A DNA stretch of 47,377 bases. Origin: Paramarasmius palmivorus. Taxonomy: Eukaryota; Basidiomycota; Agaricomycetes; Agaricales; Marasmiaceae. Positions 20,561 to 32,212 of the stretch are shown here, in pieces. Within the stretch, counting starts at the first letter, position 1. The number at the start of each line of letters is the position of its first letter. Below the pieces are notes generated by a model. That model was given only the letters and a program-made list of their open reading frames with translations. It did no database searches and had not been told where the DNA came from. The position numbers and the translations under genes were made by a program. The DNA lies in assembly GCA_037176845.1 (NCBI GenBank), contig JAYKXP010000246.1:1-47377 (forward strand). Direction: 5' to 3'.

Positions 20561-22378
20561 CTGTAGAGGGCTCATTTGCCGATAGAAAGAAGGATCGATA
20601 GATAGATAGATCAATGGATCGTCGCAGCCTAATTTGAGGAAAGTTCTCGTGACAGTCACTGTGTGACAATCCGAATTCGTGCATTTTCCTGTTCCGTAGC
20701 AAGCTATACACACTGTAAATGGAAAATATTCCGCTCGGAGGAATTGGGTGCGGATATGGCGTATATCAGTCAATAGCTGAAAAAAGGTGCGATATACCAG
20801 GAATCTTCTCAGTGAAACTGCCTAATAAGAAAATTCTCTCAGTTGAAAAACAGAATATCACCAGCAAACTGAATTATTGGTTGAAATATCTTGTTTCTCT
20901 CCGTCATTCTTCCGAGCATTTACGGAGTGATATAGAAGACCTACTATTTGAAGGTGCATACTACTGATATCACTCTACAGCCTTATAACTAACCTCGTCT
21001 ACTAACTGGCCTCGCCTTTGTCAATGACACTCTTAGGACAACCAGACGCCGTTTGGGACTGGGATTCAATCGGACTCAGTGTGTATGCTCTTAATCAGTA
21101 TCTACAGGTCCAATCTTGGGCTTTTTAGACGTCCTGAGAAGCCATTCTATGCATCAACCTCGATTTGAAGGAGATATATCAACTGTTACCGTCGACGAAA
21201 CACTGCGTTAACGCGTGATTCAGAGTGCGACAACGATCAATCTAGATGGCGATGAGAAGGGTTCTGTGCATAGAAAGGGTCATCGAGGCGGATACAAGTG
21301 AGCAGGCGGCGGCCAGGCACTTCTGGGTGAACAACGACGCTTTTCGGCATCCTGTCGAGGTTTCGTCCGAAGTTGCGAGTCCAAACTTGCATTACCACTC
21401 CCTGCCTATACCCAGTCAGCATAAGTACCGCCAGTGGAATTCACCTTCAGTGGTTGCTCATGCGTACGCTACATACTCCTTCCACTACCACGGTATTGAA
21501 GCATTTGTCTGCAGAGAATTTACCCTATGCTTGTACCCGCTGCTATATTGGCGCGCGTTACAGCATCTTTGGACCTTTAAGCTCCCTCTTGTGCGGACCA
21601 GGCGCAAAACGACATGAGCCAATCACTGGAACGATGAGCTGGATACTATGATTAGGGCCACTCGGAGAGTGCTGCAGGCGATATTCTTGTGGAGGGCTGA
21701 TAGCGTTCTCGTCACCCGGAGATGGTAAATTGACCCATCCGACTTCTGTACGCATATGGATACCACATGTTGCAAGTACATGTTCCTGTACCCCATCAAT
21801 CGAACCATCCATCTTCTCGTGGTCTGGGCCATCTCTGCAGTTACTTTCGTCTTGCGTGCATATTCAATCCCGTCTCGTGCATCAAAATCGATGCGGCAAG
21901 GTTGAGGAATAAGCTAGTCGCGGATTCAAGTGCCTCACCTGTACCACCTATAGTACCTCTGCAATGTCGGAGATAGGACGTGGACGATCTGGTACCGCCA
22001 CCGGCGATCGTGTATATTTGTATACACGATTCGGCCCGGGCGTTTATACGTGCTGTTGAATATGAAAAGGTGTTGGCTTCGTTTCGACCCAAATGCAGTG
22101 CACAAAGAAGTTGTGCCGCGTGTAAGAATGTAGAGAAGATTCTTATTCATCGTCATATTGAGGTCCTTATAAGGAAGCTGCAGTTAAACTTGTTTCTCTG
22201 TCATCATGGTTTTTGCACAGTGTCCGATGTCGTCATATTCATATCAACGTCTCTGCATTCCCCCAAAACTCGGAAGTCGGTAACTTCAGTTTCGCTGGGT
22301 ACTTATAATGATAACCACAAACTTTCCCTCCTCCCATTTCCTCCATCACACTGACACTCGGGCTTCCTTCTCCAATGT
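20561..22378. other. Spacer between divergent B6 and A5, no recognised gene
   Basis: A short GATA-type microsatellite lies at about 20596-20610. Open frames up to about 124 codons on the plus strand (21246-21617, 21980-22354) show no family motif or paralogue in the window, so I do not call them genes. Confidence 0.4.
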
Positions 22379-22958
22379 ATGCTAGGTAGCCCTAGCGATG
22401 TCGGTTCGATGGCCATCGACAATAACTTCACTCCCATGATAGTTGTCGCTTTGTTCGGCCTTGCCCTTCTCCTCCACCGTTACCTTCGCCGCCCATATCC
22501 ATGCATCACTGTCATCGAAATGAACAAAGCCGAGGCACTTTTGGACGATGCGTTCACTGAAGCTACTCAAAATGAATATTTGCGTGGATTTGAGCGGAAA
22601 CTCATCAACCAGAATCGTCTCTGGTGAGAAGCATACACTATGCAATGCTACGGCCTATTGACATGATGGCTACTTTGCAGCGTAAAGAATATATCTTCGG
22701 AGATCCGCACGCAAAGTCTTCAGACCCCTGCGTCGATCTGGAAGAAATGCTTTGATGTCGAGGTCGAGTTGTTCTCTGACATCATCGCATGGTATGCTTG
22801 CGTGGACGAGCTTCAGCGAGAGATCTCGGTGAGATCTATAGTATATTCTCAGCGAATATCTGTGCTTACTGCCCGTACAGACCATTGTTGAACTGGAGAA
22901 ACGATATCGCTACAATATCCAGCTTGGTGGACGCGTGATGTTGGCGACAAATGTTTAA
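22379..22958 (+). CDS. Array gene A5: subtype A membrane protein
   Basis: Exons 22379-22623, 22681-22828 and 22881-22958, 156 aa. The ATG at 22375 is followed at once by an in-frame stop, so the ATG at 22379 (MLGSPSDVGSMAIDN) is used. A hydrophobic run at about 20-33 precedes YLRRPYPCITVIEM. The residue split by intron 1 is Cys (TG|C). Exon 2 encodes VKNISSEIRTQSLQTP and exon 3 TIVELEKRYRYNIQLGGRVM, with a stop after ATNV. It has no convergent B partner; two more A genes follow on the same strand. Confidence 0.85.
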
Positions 22959-23391
22959 CGCGTCTCATCTCGGTGAGGCTAGGGGTATGGGGCGTGCACA
23001 AACAAACCGCGATTTCTCTGGGTTTACTATGCCGTTGGAGGTCTGGTCACCTCGAAACGACTTGGACGCGTTCAACACCTCTCCCCCAAATCGGTCCCTG
23101 ATGATGTTTATGTATGCTACTGTATAACTCCTTCCCGTGTCTTTTGTTGCTCCTTTCGCTTTCTTATGCTTTTTGCTGCCTTTGCTACTGTCTTGGTTCA
23201 AATAGTCCTGATATGTGTCCCATACAAAATAAATAGAACTCGAGTGTCCATCAAAATCTGGCGAAACGGCATTTGCCGATCAGCCAGTTCAACCAGCTAA
23301 ATAAAAATAAACAAAGATTTCAGAGTCTTGACTGGCTGTCGTAGAGATACGAGGCTCTCTCGCCCCCCATTTCACCCTCTGGCGTGCACAG
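22959..23391. other. Spacer between A5 and A6
   Basis: No gene seen. An ACGCGT lies across the A5 stop (22958-22963) and another at 23066-23071, consistent with an A-type 3' flank. Confidence 0.5.
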
Positions 23392-24039
23392 ATGTTTCTA
23401 GCCATCACTCACCCAACGATATGCGCTATAGTGACTGAAACTGGGACCACCGCCGTTGTCGGCATAGCGGCTATCCCCGGACTGCTCAAAGCTATCGACG
23501 TCATCGTCGACGTCATCATCATCGCTTTGCTTCCTCTTGCTCTCTTCCTTCACCTTTACCTCCGTCTTCGATATCCATGCATCACCATCGCAGAACTCGA
23601 TAATACCGAACATATTCTCGATGATGTGTTTGATAGTGCTGCTCGAGACGACTATCTGCTCACGTTTGAGCTAGATGATATTGAACGGGCTCGTTTGCGG
23701 TGTGTAAAGTTCAGTGTCTTCGGCGAATGTACTTACGATTCTTCTCTTCTAGGTCGAAGACCAGGGCTTCAGAGATACGCTCTCAAAGTGCTCATGCCTC
23801 GACTCTTACTTGGATAAAACGTCTTGGTTCTGAGGTCAAGATCATGTCTGATCTCGTTGAGTGGTATGGTCGCGTGGAAGAACTTCGGCGGGAGATCTTG
23901 GTGAGTTATCGACGCTTGGGTTCTTTTTGCCGCATACTTACTGGTGTCTTGGATTTGATAGAATATCGCTGATCTGGAAAAGCGCTATTGTCATGAGGTC
24001 GAACAGGGCAAACATGCGATGTTTGCTACGAATGTTTAA
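23392..24039 (+). CDS. Array gene A6: divergent subtype A membrane protein
   Basis: Exons 23392-23699, 23753-23900 and 23962-24039, 177 aa, the longest A copy. The N-terminal part is extended and strongly hydrophobic: a run at about residues 18-32 and a second at about 36-53 (VIVDVIIIALLPLALFL), which could give one long or two short membrane segments. LRLRYPCITIAEL replaces LRRLYPCLT. Exon 2 keeps 148 nt and encodes RASEIRSQSAHASTLTW. Exon 3 keeps 78 nt (NIADLEKRYCHEVEQGKHAM, stop after ATNV). It is the most diverged intact member, and the exon structure is unchanged. Confidence 0.8.
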
Positions 24040-25909
24040 ACCGTTCTCGCCGGTAGCTATCCGCGCATTGGGATCTAGGGCACAGGTGCTTTTTGTGGCC
24101 GAGGTTCGCAATTTTGACAAGACATTTCCCCCAGTGTAGATCCTTGATCTTTTCCAGATTCCCGTCTTGTATACACGCTTCTCCTCTTTTCATCTTCCTT
24201 TTTTATCTCAGTGCTTGTTTCGCACCAAGTATGCTTTATTCCACCTATCTATTCTTTTCTGTCTAGCCAACCGCATATCTCCGTCATTTATCCAGGATGT
24301 ACCTGTATGCCGCTGGTAAAGCAGGATATGTACAGTAAAATGCCCAAGAACGCAGTCACCCATGTCTGCCCCTTGCTTCAAATGCTCTAACTACTGTACG
24401 TGTATGGCATACGCCAGGATTATCTACGCATATGCAAATTGTACTGGTAAAACGAAACCAAGGCGGCGACTGTATGATTTGTCACTATGATGATCTGTTT
24501 GCAGGCAACCACCACCATCAACAAACCTTTCGAAACCACTGATGACACGGGAACCGGTATGAAAGAAGGATCTAGGTTGGGATTGGGATGTTGGAGTTGG
24601 CAGGACGGTGCGTCCCGAGCTAATTGCGGTTAGAATCTGGCTAACTTCAATTCGATTTTTTCTGCATCCAGGGCTCGATGTGTAATATCTCAACCTGTGA
24701 AATATCTCCCCGAAAACAATATATCTCACCACTTAGTCCCAAAACTCCATTCCGATTTCTCAGAATCCACTTCTGCTGGTCCTTGCAGAGTTCCCGACCC
24801 CGATGATGAAAAATCCGGCTTAAGAGGAGAAAAGGCAAATCGCACAGTATTCAAGCACGGTCGAGACTACATCTTCAACCAGCACTTCGCCACGCATACA
24901 GACGCTGCTGGTTTCAACGATACTTCTCTCATTGTCGAGCCACTCTATTGATTTGTGCTCATCGGGGTAGCGATGGTGCGGTTATGTGTTGGGAGAGCAG
25001 CTGAGGGGCCGGTGAGCACACCGGCAGGTTTCGTTGCAGCTATTAACCCAGAGCTTCTCGTCGCTAAGATTTCTAGCGCAAGTTCAAATATCACAACTTT
25101 AGCTGTCAATGCAAGGGGAATCGGCTGTGGTCAAAAGGCCAGAAGAGCGCAGGTTGAAATGCTCGTTTCGAGCTTCCAAGAGTTTGTAGTTTTCCTTGTT
25201 CTTCTCTTTACTGAAACGATTCTCATGTGTTCTCGTTTCTAGGCCTGGATCCAAAGCTTTCCTACCGCAAGTCCACTCATTATTATCAAAAGTTAAATTT
25301 TGTACCGAGCTGGAGCCAGGACTACAATGGAGTTGCTGGACAAAGGTCACGCTGTTGGAATACTCGTAGTTTGCTTGTGTGTGCTATCTCATCAACGTCA
25401 AGTCCCAAATAGACGCACAATGGCGTGAAGCCCGCGGCCCTTTGCATGGATATGACAGACATATTTGGCATCCGCGTTTTCCGGATCTGGACCCTGTCCT
25501 CGCCGGAAGATCACAGAGACGAAGCAACTCTTCCGGCATGGTAGCGTAGGGTGAGTCCGTTCACACTTAACGAGGTTTTGTGTACAGCTGGACAGGCCAA
25601 GGCCTTTCGATACCTGGGCATTCGAGGTGGATGCCGCACAGTAATGGATTTTCGTTGCCTTTCTGTGCGTTAGGCGGCATGAGAACTTTCCGAAATTTTC
25701 GGTGCGGCGAAATTAAGTAGATGGGAAAGGCACAAGTGAGGTATAGTAAGCTGGATAAATGCCAGTCCTCTCGCTTCGGGAAGGGCCCCGTGTTTATAGG
25801 ACTAAAATCGACATTACTTGAAAGTGCTGTGAGTCCGTATCTTTAGGAGTCGACAATATGTCTGCAATGCCTAATGGATCAATAGAAGAACACACGCCTG
25901 ATATCAGGG
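24040..25909. other. Spacer between A6 and A7, no recognised gene
   Basis: Several short plus-strand open blocks (24697-24951, 24955-25242, 25227-25412) have protein-like composition but no start-to-stop model or known motif. They may be gene relics. Nothing firmer can be said. Confidence 0.35.
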
Positions 25910-25917
25910 TATAAGAA
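25910..25917 (+). promoter_or_regulatory. TATA box of A7
   Basis: TATAAGAA lies about 70 bp upstream of the preferred A7 start at 25983. It resembles the TATAAG element of the B genes more than the A1 element. Confidence 0.55.
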
Positions 25918-25982
25918 AGGCAATGCATTCTTTCTTCCCTCTCCCACTTCCTTCTTCCCCACACCTACTTCATATTCCCCCG

Positions 25983-26619
25983 ATGAATGCCAGTTCCACA
26001 GACTTGAAGGCTAGCACGGTTCCCACCAACCGTGGCCTGGACCCTACAGCAATTCCCCATGCAGCGGACGATGACCAAACCGTGGTTATTGTCGTCGCCG
26101 TTTTCTTCGTTCTTGTTCTTGCTCTTCATCGCTACCTTCGGCGTCTGTACCCATGCCTCACTATCGCTGATCTCAATGGTGCCGAGACGCTGCTGGATGA
26201 CACGTTTGTTGATGCCATTCAGCATGGCTACTTGCGTGGCTACGAACAAGACGTAATCAACCGAGTTCGCCTTAGGTGCGTAGGATGCTGCGTTCATTGA
26301 TATGTCCTTGCTAATGTGAAATGCTGTTCTTAGCATAAAGAACAAGGCATCAGAAATACGCTCTCGACGTCTTCAGTCCCCTGCATCGGTGTGGAGGAAG
26401 TGCTTAAACATCGAGGTCGAGCTCTTCGCCGATATGGTATTGTGGTATGGCGAGGTAGAGGAACTGCAAAGGGAAATTTTGGTCAGCCCCTTTCGATATC
26501 TTCTCATCTTTATGTGCTTATTAGTGTCTTTGTCTCGGTAGACCATCGTCGAGTTGGAGAAACGATACCAGTACAACGTTGAACTCGGCAGATATGCGAT
26601 GTTGGCGACGACCGTTTAG
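25983..26619 (+). CDS. Array gene A7: subtype A membrane protein
   Basis: Exons 25983-26275, 26334-26481 and 26542-26619, 172 aa. An upstream in-frame ATG at 25923 lies almost at the TATA box, so I prefer 25983 (MNASSTDLKASTVP). The hydrophobic run TVVIVVAVFFVLVLALHRY precedes LRRLYPCLTIADL. The codon split by intron 1 is Ser here (AG|C). Exon 2 encodes IKNKASEIRSRRLQSPASV and exon 3 TIVELEKRYQYNVELGRYAM, stopping after TTV. It is the last member of the array in this window. Confidence 0.85.
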
Positions 26620-27641
26620 AATGCTGGACGCGTACTACGGCGTGGATTTTCGCGCATATCGACTCTTGACACATGCCAAACTCTTTGCACAGCTTCAGCA
26701 CATCCTGATTTCTTTTCTTTTTTCTTTTTTCCTTCCCTGTCCTGTATAGTTTCTTGTAATGTCCTGGGCCTCCTTCATCCTCATTCAGACACACAATTCT
26801 TTTGCTCTTCCGAGTTGACTGTATTGCTTTTCCTCATCTTCTGGGGCAACGCAAAAATGTATTATGTAGCTATCGCGGTTTTTCGTACTCTGCCCGAGTA
26901 CTGTGCGCGACTGCATGTACTTAGTACAGCTGAATCTTGTCGGGTCCGGTTTGACGCCCAAGCTCATGTGATATTCGATGCTATTCGGGTTAACTCGCAG
27001 TACACAATGACATTGTTCTCCTCTTTGAAAACTAGCTCAACGTCTATTCGACAATCAACGCATCTTATTTGCGGTCTCAAGATCTCAGACTGCCTTGCGC
27101 TTGCAGTCCTCCGAACGAGTGAAAGAGGACTTGGAAGGTTTCGCATGCCCGATATCCATAGGAATCAAGGTTCAATATCCATTCACCAGCGCAAGGAATT
27201 GAGGAAGGTTGGGTAGATGTGAGTGTTTTTTCTCCTTTAACTTGGCTCAAGCTAGTAATGATTCAGACTCCAAGGTGAAAAGAACGAATTTCACCGAAGT
27301 GTTGATAGTATTTGTCTGGGGACACTATCGTCGCTCCGAATTCAATGGCTGATCGAAATCGTCATGCTCCGGGATCGCTGAATAACTCGCGAATCACTTA
27401 ATATGTGGACGTCCTGGCATAAATACTCACTAGCTCACCAAGCTTCACCGAAGATTCATATCACAGCCAGGCACGCAAGCGGGATCGTGGATGTCAAGAC
27501 CAGGATATTGAATCATGATCATCAAGAACCTGATGCTTTTCATGTATCGGTTCACCCACGATTTCTCAGTTTCTAACCATTCCCCGCGCCCGCGGTGTCG
27601 CTAAGACTTGAATCTCTCCCGCCGATACCCGACAACAAGCA
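26620..27641. other. Spacer between the array and G1
   Basis: ACGCGT at 26628-26633 belongs to the A7 3' flank. The plus strand has a frame of about 133 codons (26815-27216) that begins at a non-ATG codon and shows no known motif. No gene called. Confidence 0.4.
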
Positions 27642-29033
27642 ATGGCTGGTCTGCAACGACGAGGACTGTCTCTATATCGCGTTGCTGAGGATCATCTGAC
27701 GTTTTCGAGTATAGTTGTGGGGCCAATTATCATTCTTGGGGTGCGTGAAATGCTTATCTGAATTCTATTCGGTCGCTCATGTATTTAATCAGCTTCAGCT
27801 TGCCTTGTACAGTACGTAGCGATACCAGACAGCCTATACCGATTTCCAACTCCAACAAAATAGGCTTCTCCTGTGTCCTCATTCGCACCGCCCTCCGCGA
27901 ACTCAAGAACAAGAACATGAAGCCTCGAGAATACCGTTTTCATCGGGTGTCCCTTTTGACTCTATTCACCCTCGCATCAGTAAATATCCCAAATAGCATG
28001 GTGAAGGTCATTGGGTGGTCTGCGTATGGATTCTATACACTCCAGGGTGCCGAATTCTCGAACAGTGCTGTAGTTGGGAATGTCCTATTGAAGCGAGTTG
28101 TTGGTTTCGTTGAGATTTGGACTCCAAAAACTGATTCCTATATAGCGCGTTCAATTCGATTATATTGTTTTTAGTGAGGTGAGAGTTCGCTTTGTGCCTG
28201 CAATGCGTTCGGATGACTTAAACGAGTCCAGCATCTTTGCCGATGCTATTCTGGTGAGCATGGGTAGCCTGACCCTGGTTTCGGAGCCGCGTTATTTAGT
28301 CTGGTCTTCTGTTAGATCTTCCGCTGCTACTCGATTTGGGGGTTCCGACTGAAGGTGGTTATTGGGCCAATCATTGGTTGTATCGCTGTTGACGGTCAGT
28401 CAATTCTTGAAACTTCGTGAACATGTAATTAACGATAACAAAGTGCTAGGTATTGTCGCGCTGGGACTTCAGATAGCGCAAGGCTCAGATGTACAGTGGT
28501 TTATCTACACCCAATTCGGAATCGGGACGTACCTTGTTGGCAATGCGGTTATGAATATCTTGTTGACGTTTATGATCGGTGAGTCTGCTCGCCAACGTCC
28601 TTTTATTGTGAGAACTGAACCATTCCGACGAAGCCGGAAGGATCTGGTGGATATCTCGTCGAACTAAAGGTGTGCTGAGTGAGGTGTACCTGCAACGATA
28701 CAAATTCATAATCTTGTTGACGTGAGTTTGAGAGTTCTGTCTGGATTCGTCGACTTACATGACAAGGCTATAGGCTTGAATCAGGATTCCTGTTCGCGGC
28801 TGTACTGATCTGTAACATCTTTTTCAACGTTACTCCGTCATTGTATGGCTGGGATTTGATGCCCTTGCTCGTGCAAGTTGCGGTGAGCATTCGAGGTACA
28901 CTTGCCCTTTGTATATCAGAAGCTAAACTGGAAGCAGGGAATAGCTCCGACCCTGATAATTGTTCGAGCAGGAAAGAGCACTGGCAGACATGCAACAAAT
29001 GATGCTGGCGTGGAGGTAGAAAACACGAGCTAG
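27642..29033 (+). pseudogene. G1: multi-pass membrane protein gene with one broken junction
   Basis: Exons supported by comparison with G2: 27642-27740, 27793-27811, 27864-28046 or beyond, 28146-28178, 28232-28253, 28316-28394, 28450-28578, 28634-28721, 28774-28882 and 28938-29033. Motifs in order: VVGPIIILG, IFADAIL, IFRCYSIWGF, NILLTFMIAGRIWWISR and GIAPTLIIVRAG. I know this order from a large basidiomycete family of about 7-TM proteins of unknown function. Several hydrophobic segments are visible, consistent with an integral membrane protein. Exon 3 ends in phase 1 at its only good GT, but exon 4 needs phase 2. The donor used in G2 (CCAGA|GTAAGA) has no counterpart. So either a rare junction is used or the gene has lost this donor. 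Confidence 0.65.
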
Positions 29034-29561
29034 TGAGTACTTATGTTCCATCGCAGATTCACTCCCTGACTCGAACGATGGACAATAAGTCAATGCGAAA
29101 GTCTCCGATAGAGTTCTAGGCTCTAGGTACGCACGTATAGAACAGAGCGGAGGGGACAATGATAGCCGAGTTGCAATCCGTGAAGTCTTTACCGATCAGA
29201 ACACTGACGAATCTACTCATGAAATCTCGTTTTCGTGATTTCTGCGGGAAGAAAAGCCAATGTTCAAGAAGTTACATGTTACACGTTCAACAAGTCCTCG
29301 ACCTGGTGTATAGATCATTGGGCCGCTTGGACGCTGTGCAAATTCGGCAGGCATTTGCTCTTTTCTACTTACCTTCACCTGTCTACGCGTGCGGTAATCC
29401 CTCTCGCTTCCGTACCACTGAGCTCAAAGTTCTCCTCGCTGTAATTCGTACAATGACGCTATTGCCGAGCATCACTGAACGTTGATGCATCAAGAAGTCT
29501 CAACAAGTACAAATGCGGACGTGTCGTGGGGACACTCATCTCTCCCTGTCGAGACCAAACG
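29034..29561. other. Spacer between G1 and G2
   Basis: A plus-strand frame of about 108 codons (29159-29485) has no recognisable motif. No gene called. Confidence 0.4.
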
Positions 29562-30490
29562 ATGTTCCTGCAGCCCGATGGCTTGCAGCGGCGTGGTCTC
29601 TCTCTTCACGTCGTATCTGAAGATCACTTAACCTTCTCGAGCATAGTTGTGGGGCCAATTATTGTCCTTGGGGTGCATAATCCAATTACCCAAGTATATC
29701 AAGGAACTCATGCGTTTGAGCAGCTCCAATTCCCGCTTTATGGTGCGCAACTACACAATCTGACAGTTGACCGAACTGGATCTCATTCGCCCATCTGCAA
29801 AAACAGGCTTTTACTGTGTCCTCGTTCGAATCGCCTTGCGAGAACTAAAGCAGAAAAGGAACATGAAAAAATGGGAATACCGCTTCAATCGAATATCTCT
29901 TCTGATTCTATTCATACTCGCATCGATCAACGTACCTACCAATATGGCCAAAGTCATCGTCCGGTCTGCGTATGGGTTTTACACCGTTCAAGGTTACCAT
30001 GATTTGTCGTTCTCTCGTGTGCCAGAGTAAGATATTCACCCGCATATCCCTGTGTCTCAAGCTGAATCCCCTTTCAGCGTGATATGCGCCCTGATCTTGT
30101 TCTCGGTAAAGTGAGTTCAGACCTTATGTATACGACTCCGAAGTAACCGACTTGACCATTTAGCATCTTCGCTGATGCCATACTAGTGAGTATTACTTCA
30201 GGTGAGTATCAAAGCTTTGCTTGATCTTTCCGGGATAGATCTTCCGTTGCTATACAATTTGGGGTTTTCGACTAAGAGTAGTCATCGCTCCGATAGTTGG
30301 TTGTATTGGGTTTAAACTCACGGGTCTATCAATGCTGAACAGTAACGAAATGATGGGTATTATAATGGCCATACTCCAAATAGTGCATGGCTCGGATGTT
30401 CACTGGTTCCTCAGAACTCAGTACGGGATCGGTACATACTTGGGAAATCAAGCCTTCACCGATGGTGAAGGCAGGCACGAATTCGACTAA
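29562..30490 (+). CDS. G2: truncated multi-pass membrane protein, paralogue of G1
   Basis: Exons 29562-29672, 29724-29742, 29807-30026, 30078-30110, 30164-30185 and 30239-30490, 218 aa. The small exons of 19, 33 and 22 nt are the same size as in G1. MFLQPDGLQRRGLSL aligns with the G1 start. Motifs IFADAIL, IFRCYTIWGF and VVIAPIVGCIG are present. The intron that follows in G1 has lost its acceptor here and is shortened to about 33 nt read through in frame. The protein ends shortly after GIGTYLGNQ, missing the AGRIWW and GIAPTLIIVR parts. The break lies at a small hairpin (CCTTCACCGATGGTGAAGG), immediately followed by the 3' end of H1. Probably a non-functional or dominant-partial copy; open frame intact. 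Confidence 0.6.
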
Positions 30491-30534
30491 AATATCAATC
30501 AGATCATATATGTACTAGATACAATGAATGTAGT

Positions 30535-32125
30535 TTAAACTTCGAAAACGCGCAACTTAAACTCGACATCATACTTGTCGAGGAACTGACATATCGAGGG
30601 ATTAAAAAACCTTTCGTAACGCTGCTTTCTCTTCCAGTCGATTTCGATGCACACAGTCAATATAGAGTGAGTCCCGTTCTTATGAAGAGCGAAACCAATC
30701 TGGTAAACCAAGCATGAGTACAGGTTGGAGGAAAAGAGCCGGACTCGGAGTACCCACCGTCGGCCAGGCATGGCGATCTAGTGAAAGTGGTTGTATGAGA
30801 CGATTGTAAAGGTAAACGACGCCTGTTGCGTCAGGTAATTTGTTCCCGTCATCGACAAAGGACCTGGCGTAGTCGCTTTTCAGAAAGGTTTCGAAGGCTG
30901 AGTACAACCGCCACGCAGTGCAGGTCAGGTTCTTCGGGCGAGACACATGGTCAAAAACTTGCTTTCGAAACTCCAGAGAATGCCTGTCATCATAATTTGA
31001 ACCATACACGAAGTTAATAAAAAAAAAGTGGGACGTACTTCATCACAGGAAAGTCTGCAGTCCCCGGTATGCGAAGTACACCGTGCCGTTTGATCCATCC
31101 TGAAATACAGTATGGCTTTCTGTCGGCCGTGATGCAAGGCTCTACCGACAGACGATAGTAACCATGTTGATCATACGTGAAGTGCCAGGAGTGAGCTCGT
31201 AAATCGTCCAGGCCGTTTGCGATCGGCAGGATTGGTGTCCAGTCATCGACCGGAGGGACAGATCTTGTGAAACAAAAATCGTCGGTTACGAATCGGTAGC
31301 TCATGTTAAGCTCGGAATTTCGATCGAAAGGAGTATAGCACGATAGGGACACCAGCTCAAAGCCTCTCATTCGGTACTTTTGAAAGGCGATGGCGCGGTT
31401 TCCACTATCGAGACGATCCTCTCGATACTCGTCGATGGTGGAAAGAGGAACAATTTTTCGGTACATGAACGAGTGTTTGGGGTAGAAGCTGATGATGTGG
31501 GAGTATGTAAGGATATTCATGACTAGTGCTAGCGAAGTTGACGTCAATGAGTTGCAGAGTAATGCGAGGAGTCAGGGTACTCACTAGAGTGAAAATTCAG
31601 TACTGCATAGATTGGTGTGCCGGTAGTAGGCATGACTTGTACACGCTTGTTGTTCCTGACGAACTCGAACGACGCAACGATTCCTGCTGGTAAATACTCG
31701 GGAATAGACGGATCTCTGCAAGCTGCGCGAAAAGCATCCATCACGTTGTCATATGGAGAGGATGGTGCCGTTGAAAAGTCAAAGTTGAAGGCCAACAGTT
31801 GGTCAAAGAGTATCTCGCAATGCTCGATAGGGATGTAGCAGTCGAGATCTCCAGGCAGGAAATCGAATCCGCCTAGATAAGCCAATATCGCCGAACCAGA
31901 AAAAATGAGGCCGGTCGTTGCTTGTGATTGACGAATCTTCACGATCTCTGCAGGAGTGAACCATGGTTGTAGTGCGCCCTCTGCAGACAAATTGTTCGCG
32001 ACATAAGAATCTATGTCGGCGTTGAAAGTGGGAGAAGAAGCGAAACTGGCCACGGTATCCGGTGGTGTTAGGAATACCATGCGGTGATATTGCTCAGGTT
32101 GAGAGAGGTCTAGGTTGGTGGACAT
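30535..32125 (-). CDS. H1: F-box-family-like protein with nucleotidyltransferase-type GS...DLD motif
   Basis: Minus-strand exons 32125-31585, 31528-31039, 30983-30758 and 30699-30535, 473 aa. It aligns with H2 throughout, and exons 2 and 4 have identical lengths in both (490 and 165 nt). Residues about 75-98 contain FSGSAIL followed 13 residues later by PGDLDCYIP, matching the nucleotidyltransferase pattern hG[GS]...DhD. A later segment TPIYAVLNFHSTLVMN matches a FHST-type motif that I recall from basidiomycete F-box-associated proteins. A clear F-box is not visible at the N-terminus, unlike in H2. No third catalytic acid is obvious, so enzyme activity is a hypothesis. The 3' end is only 44 bp from G2, tail to tail. 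Confidence 0.8.
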
Positions 32126-32212
32126 GGCAGATCAGAAGGATATAAACCAACAGAGCATCATAATCATATAAATAGGATAGAGTCCAAGAAGTTACACGAT
32201 CGCAAACTACAG

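Noticed and set aside
24955..25412. Possible small secreted protein gene (Ala/Ser/Asn-rich block with a putative intron)
   Set aside because: No ATG-led signal peptide, and the blocks cannot be joined into a start-to-stop model.
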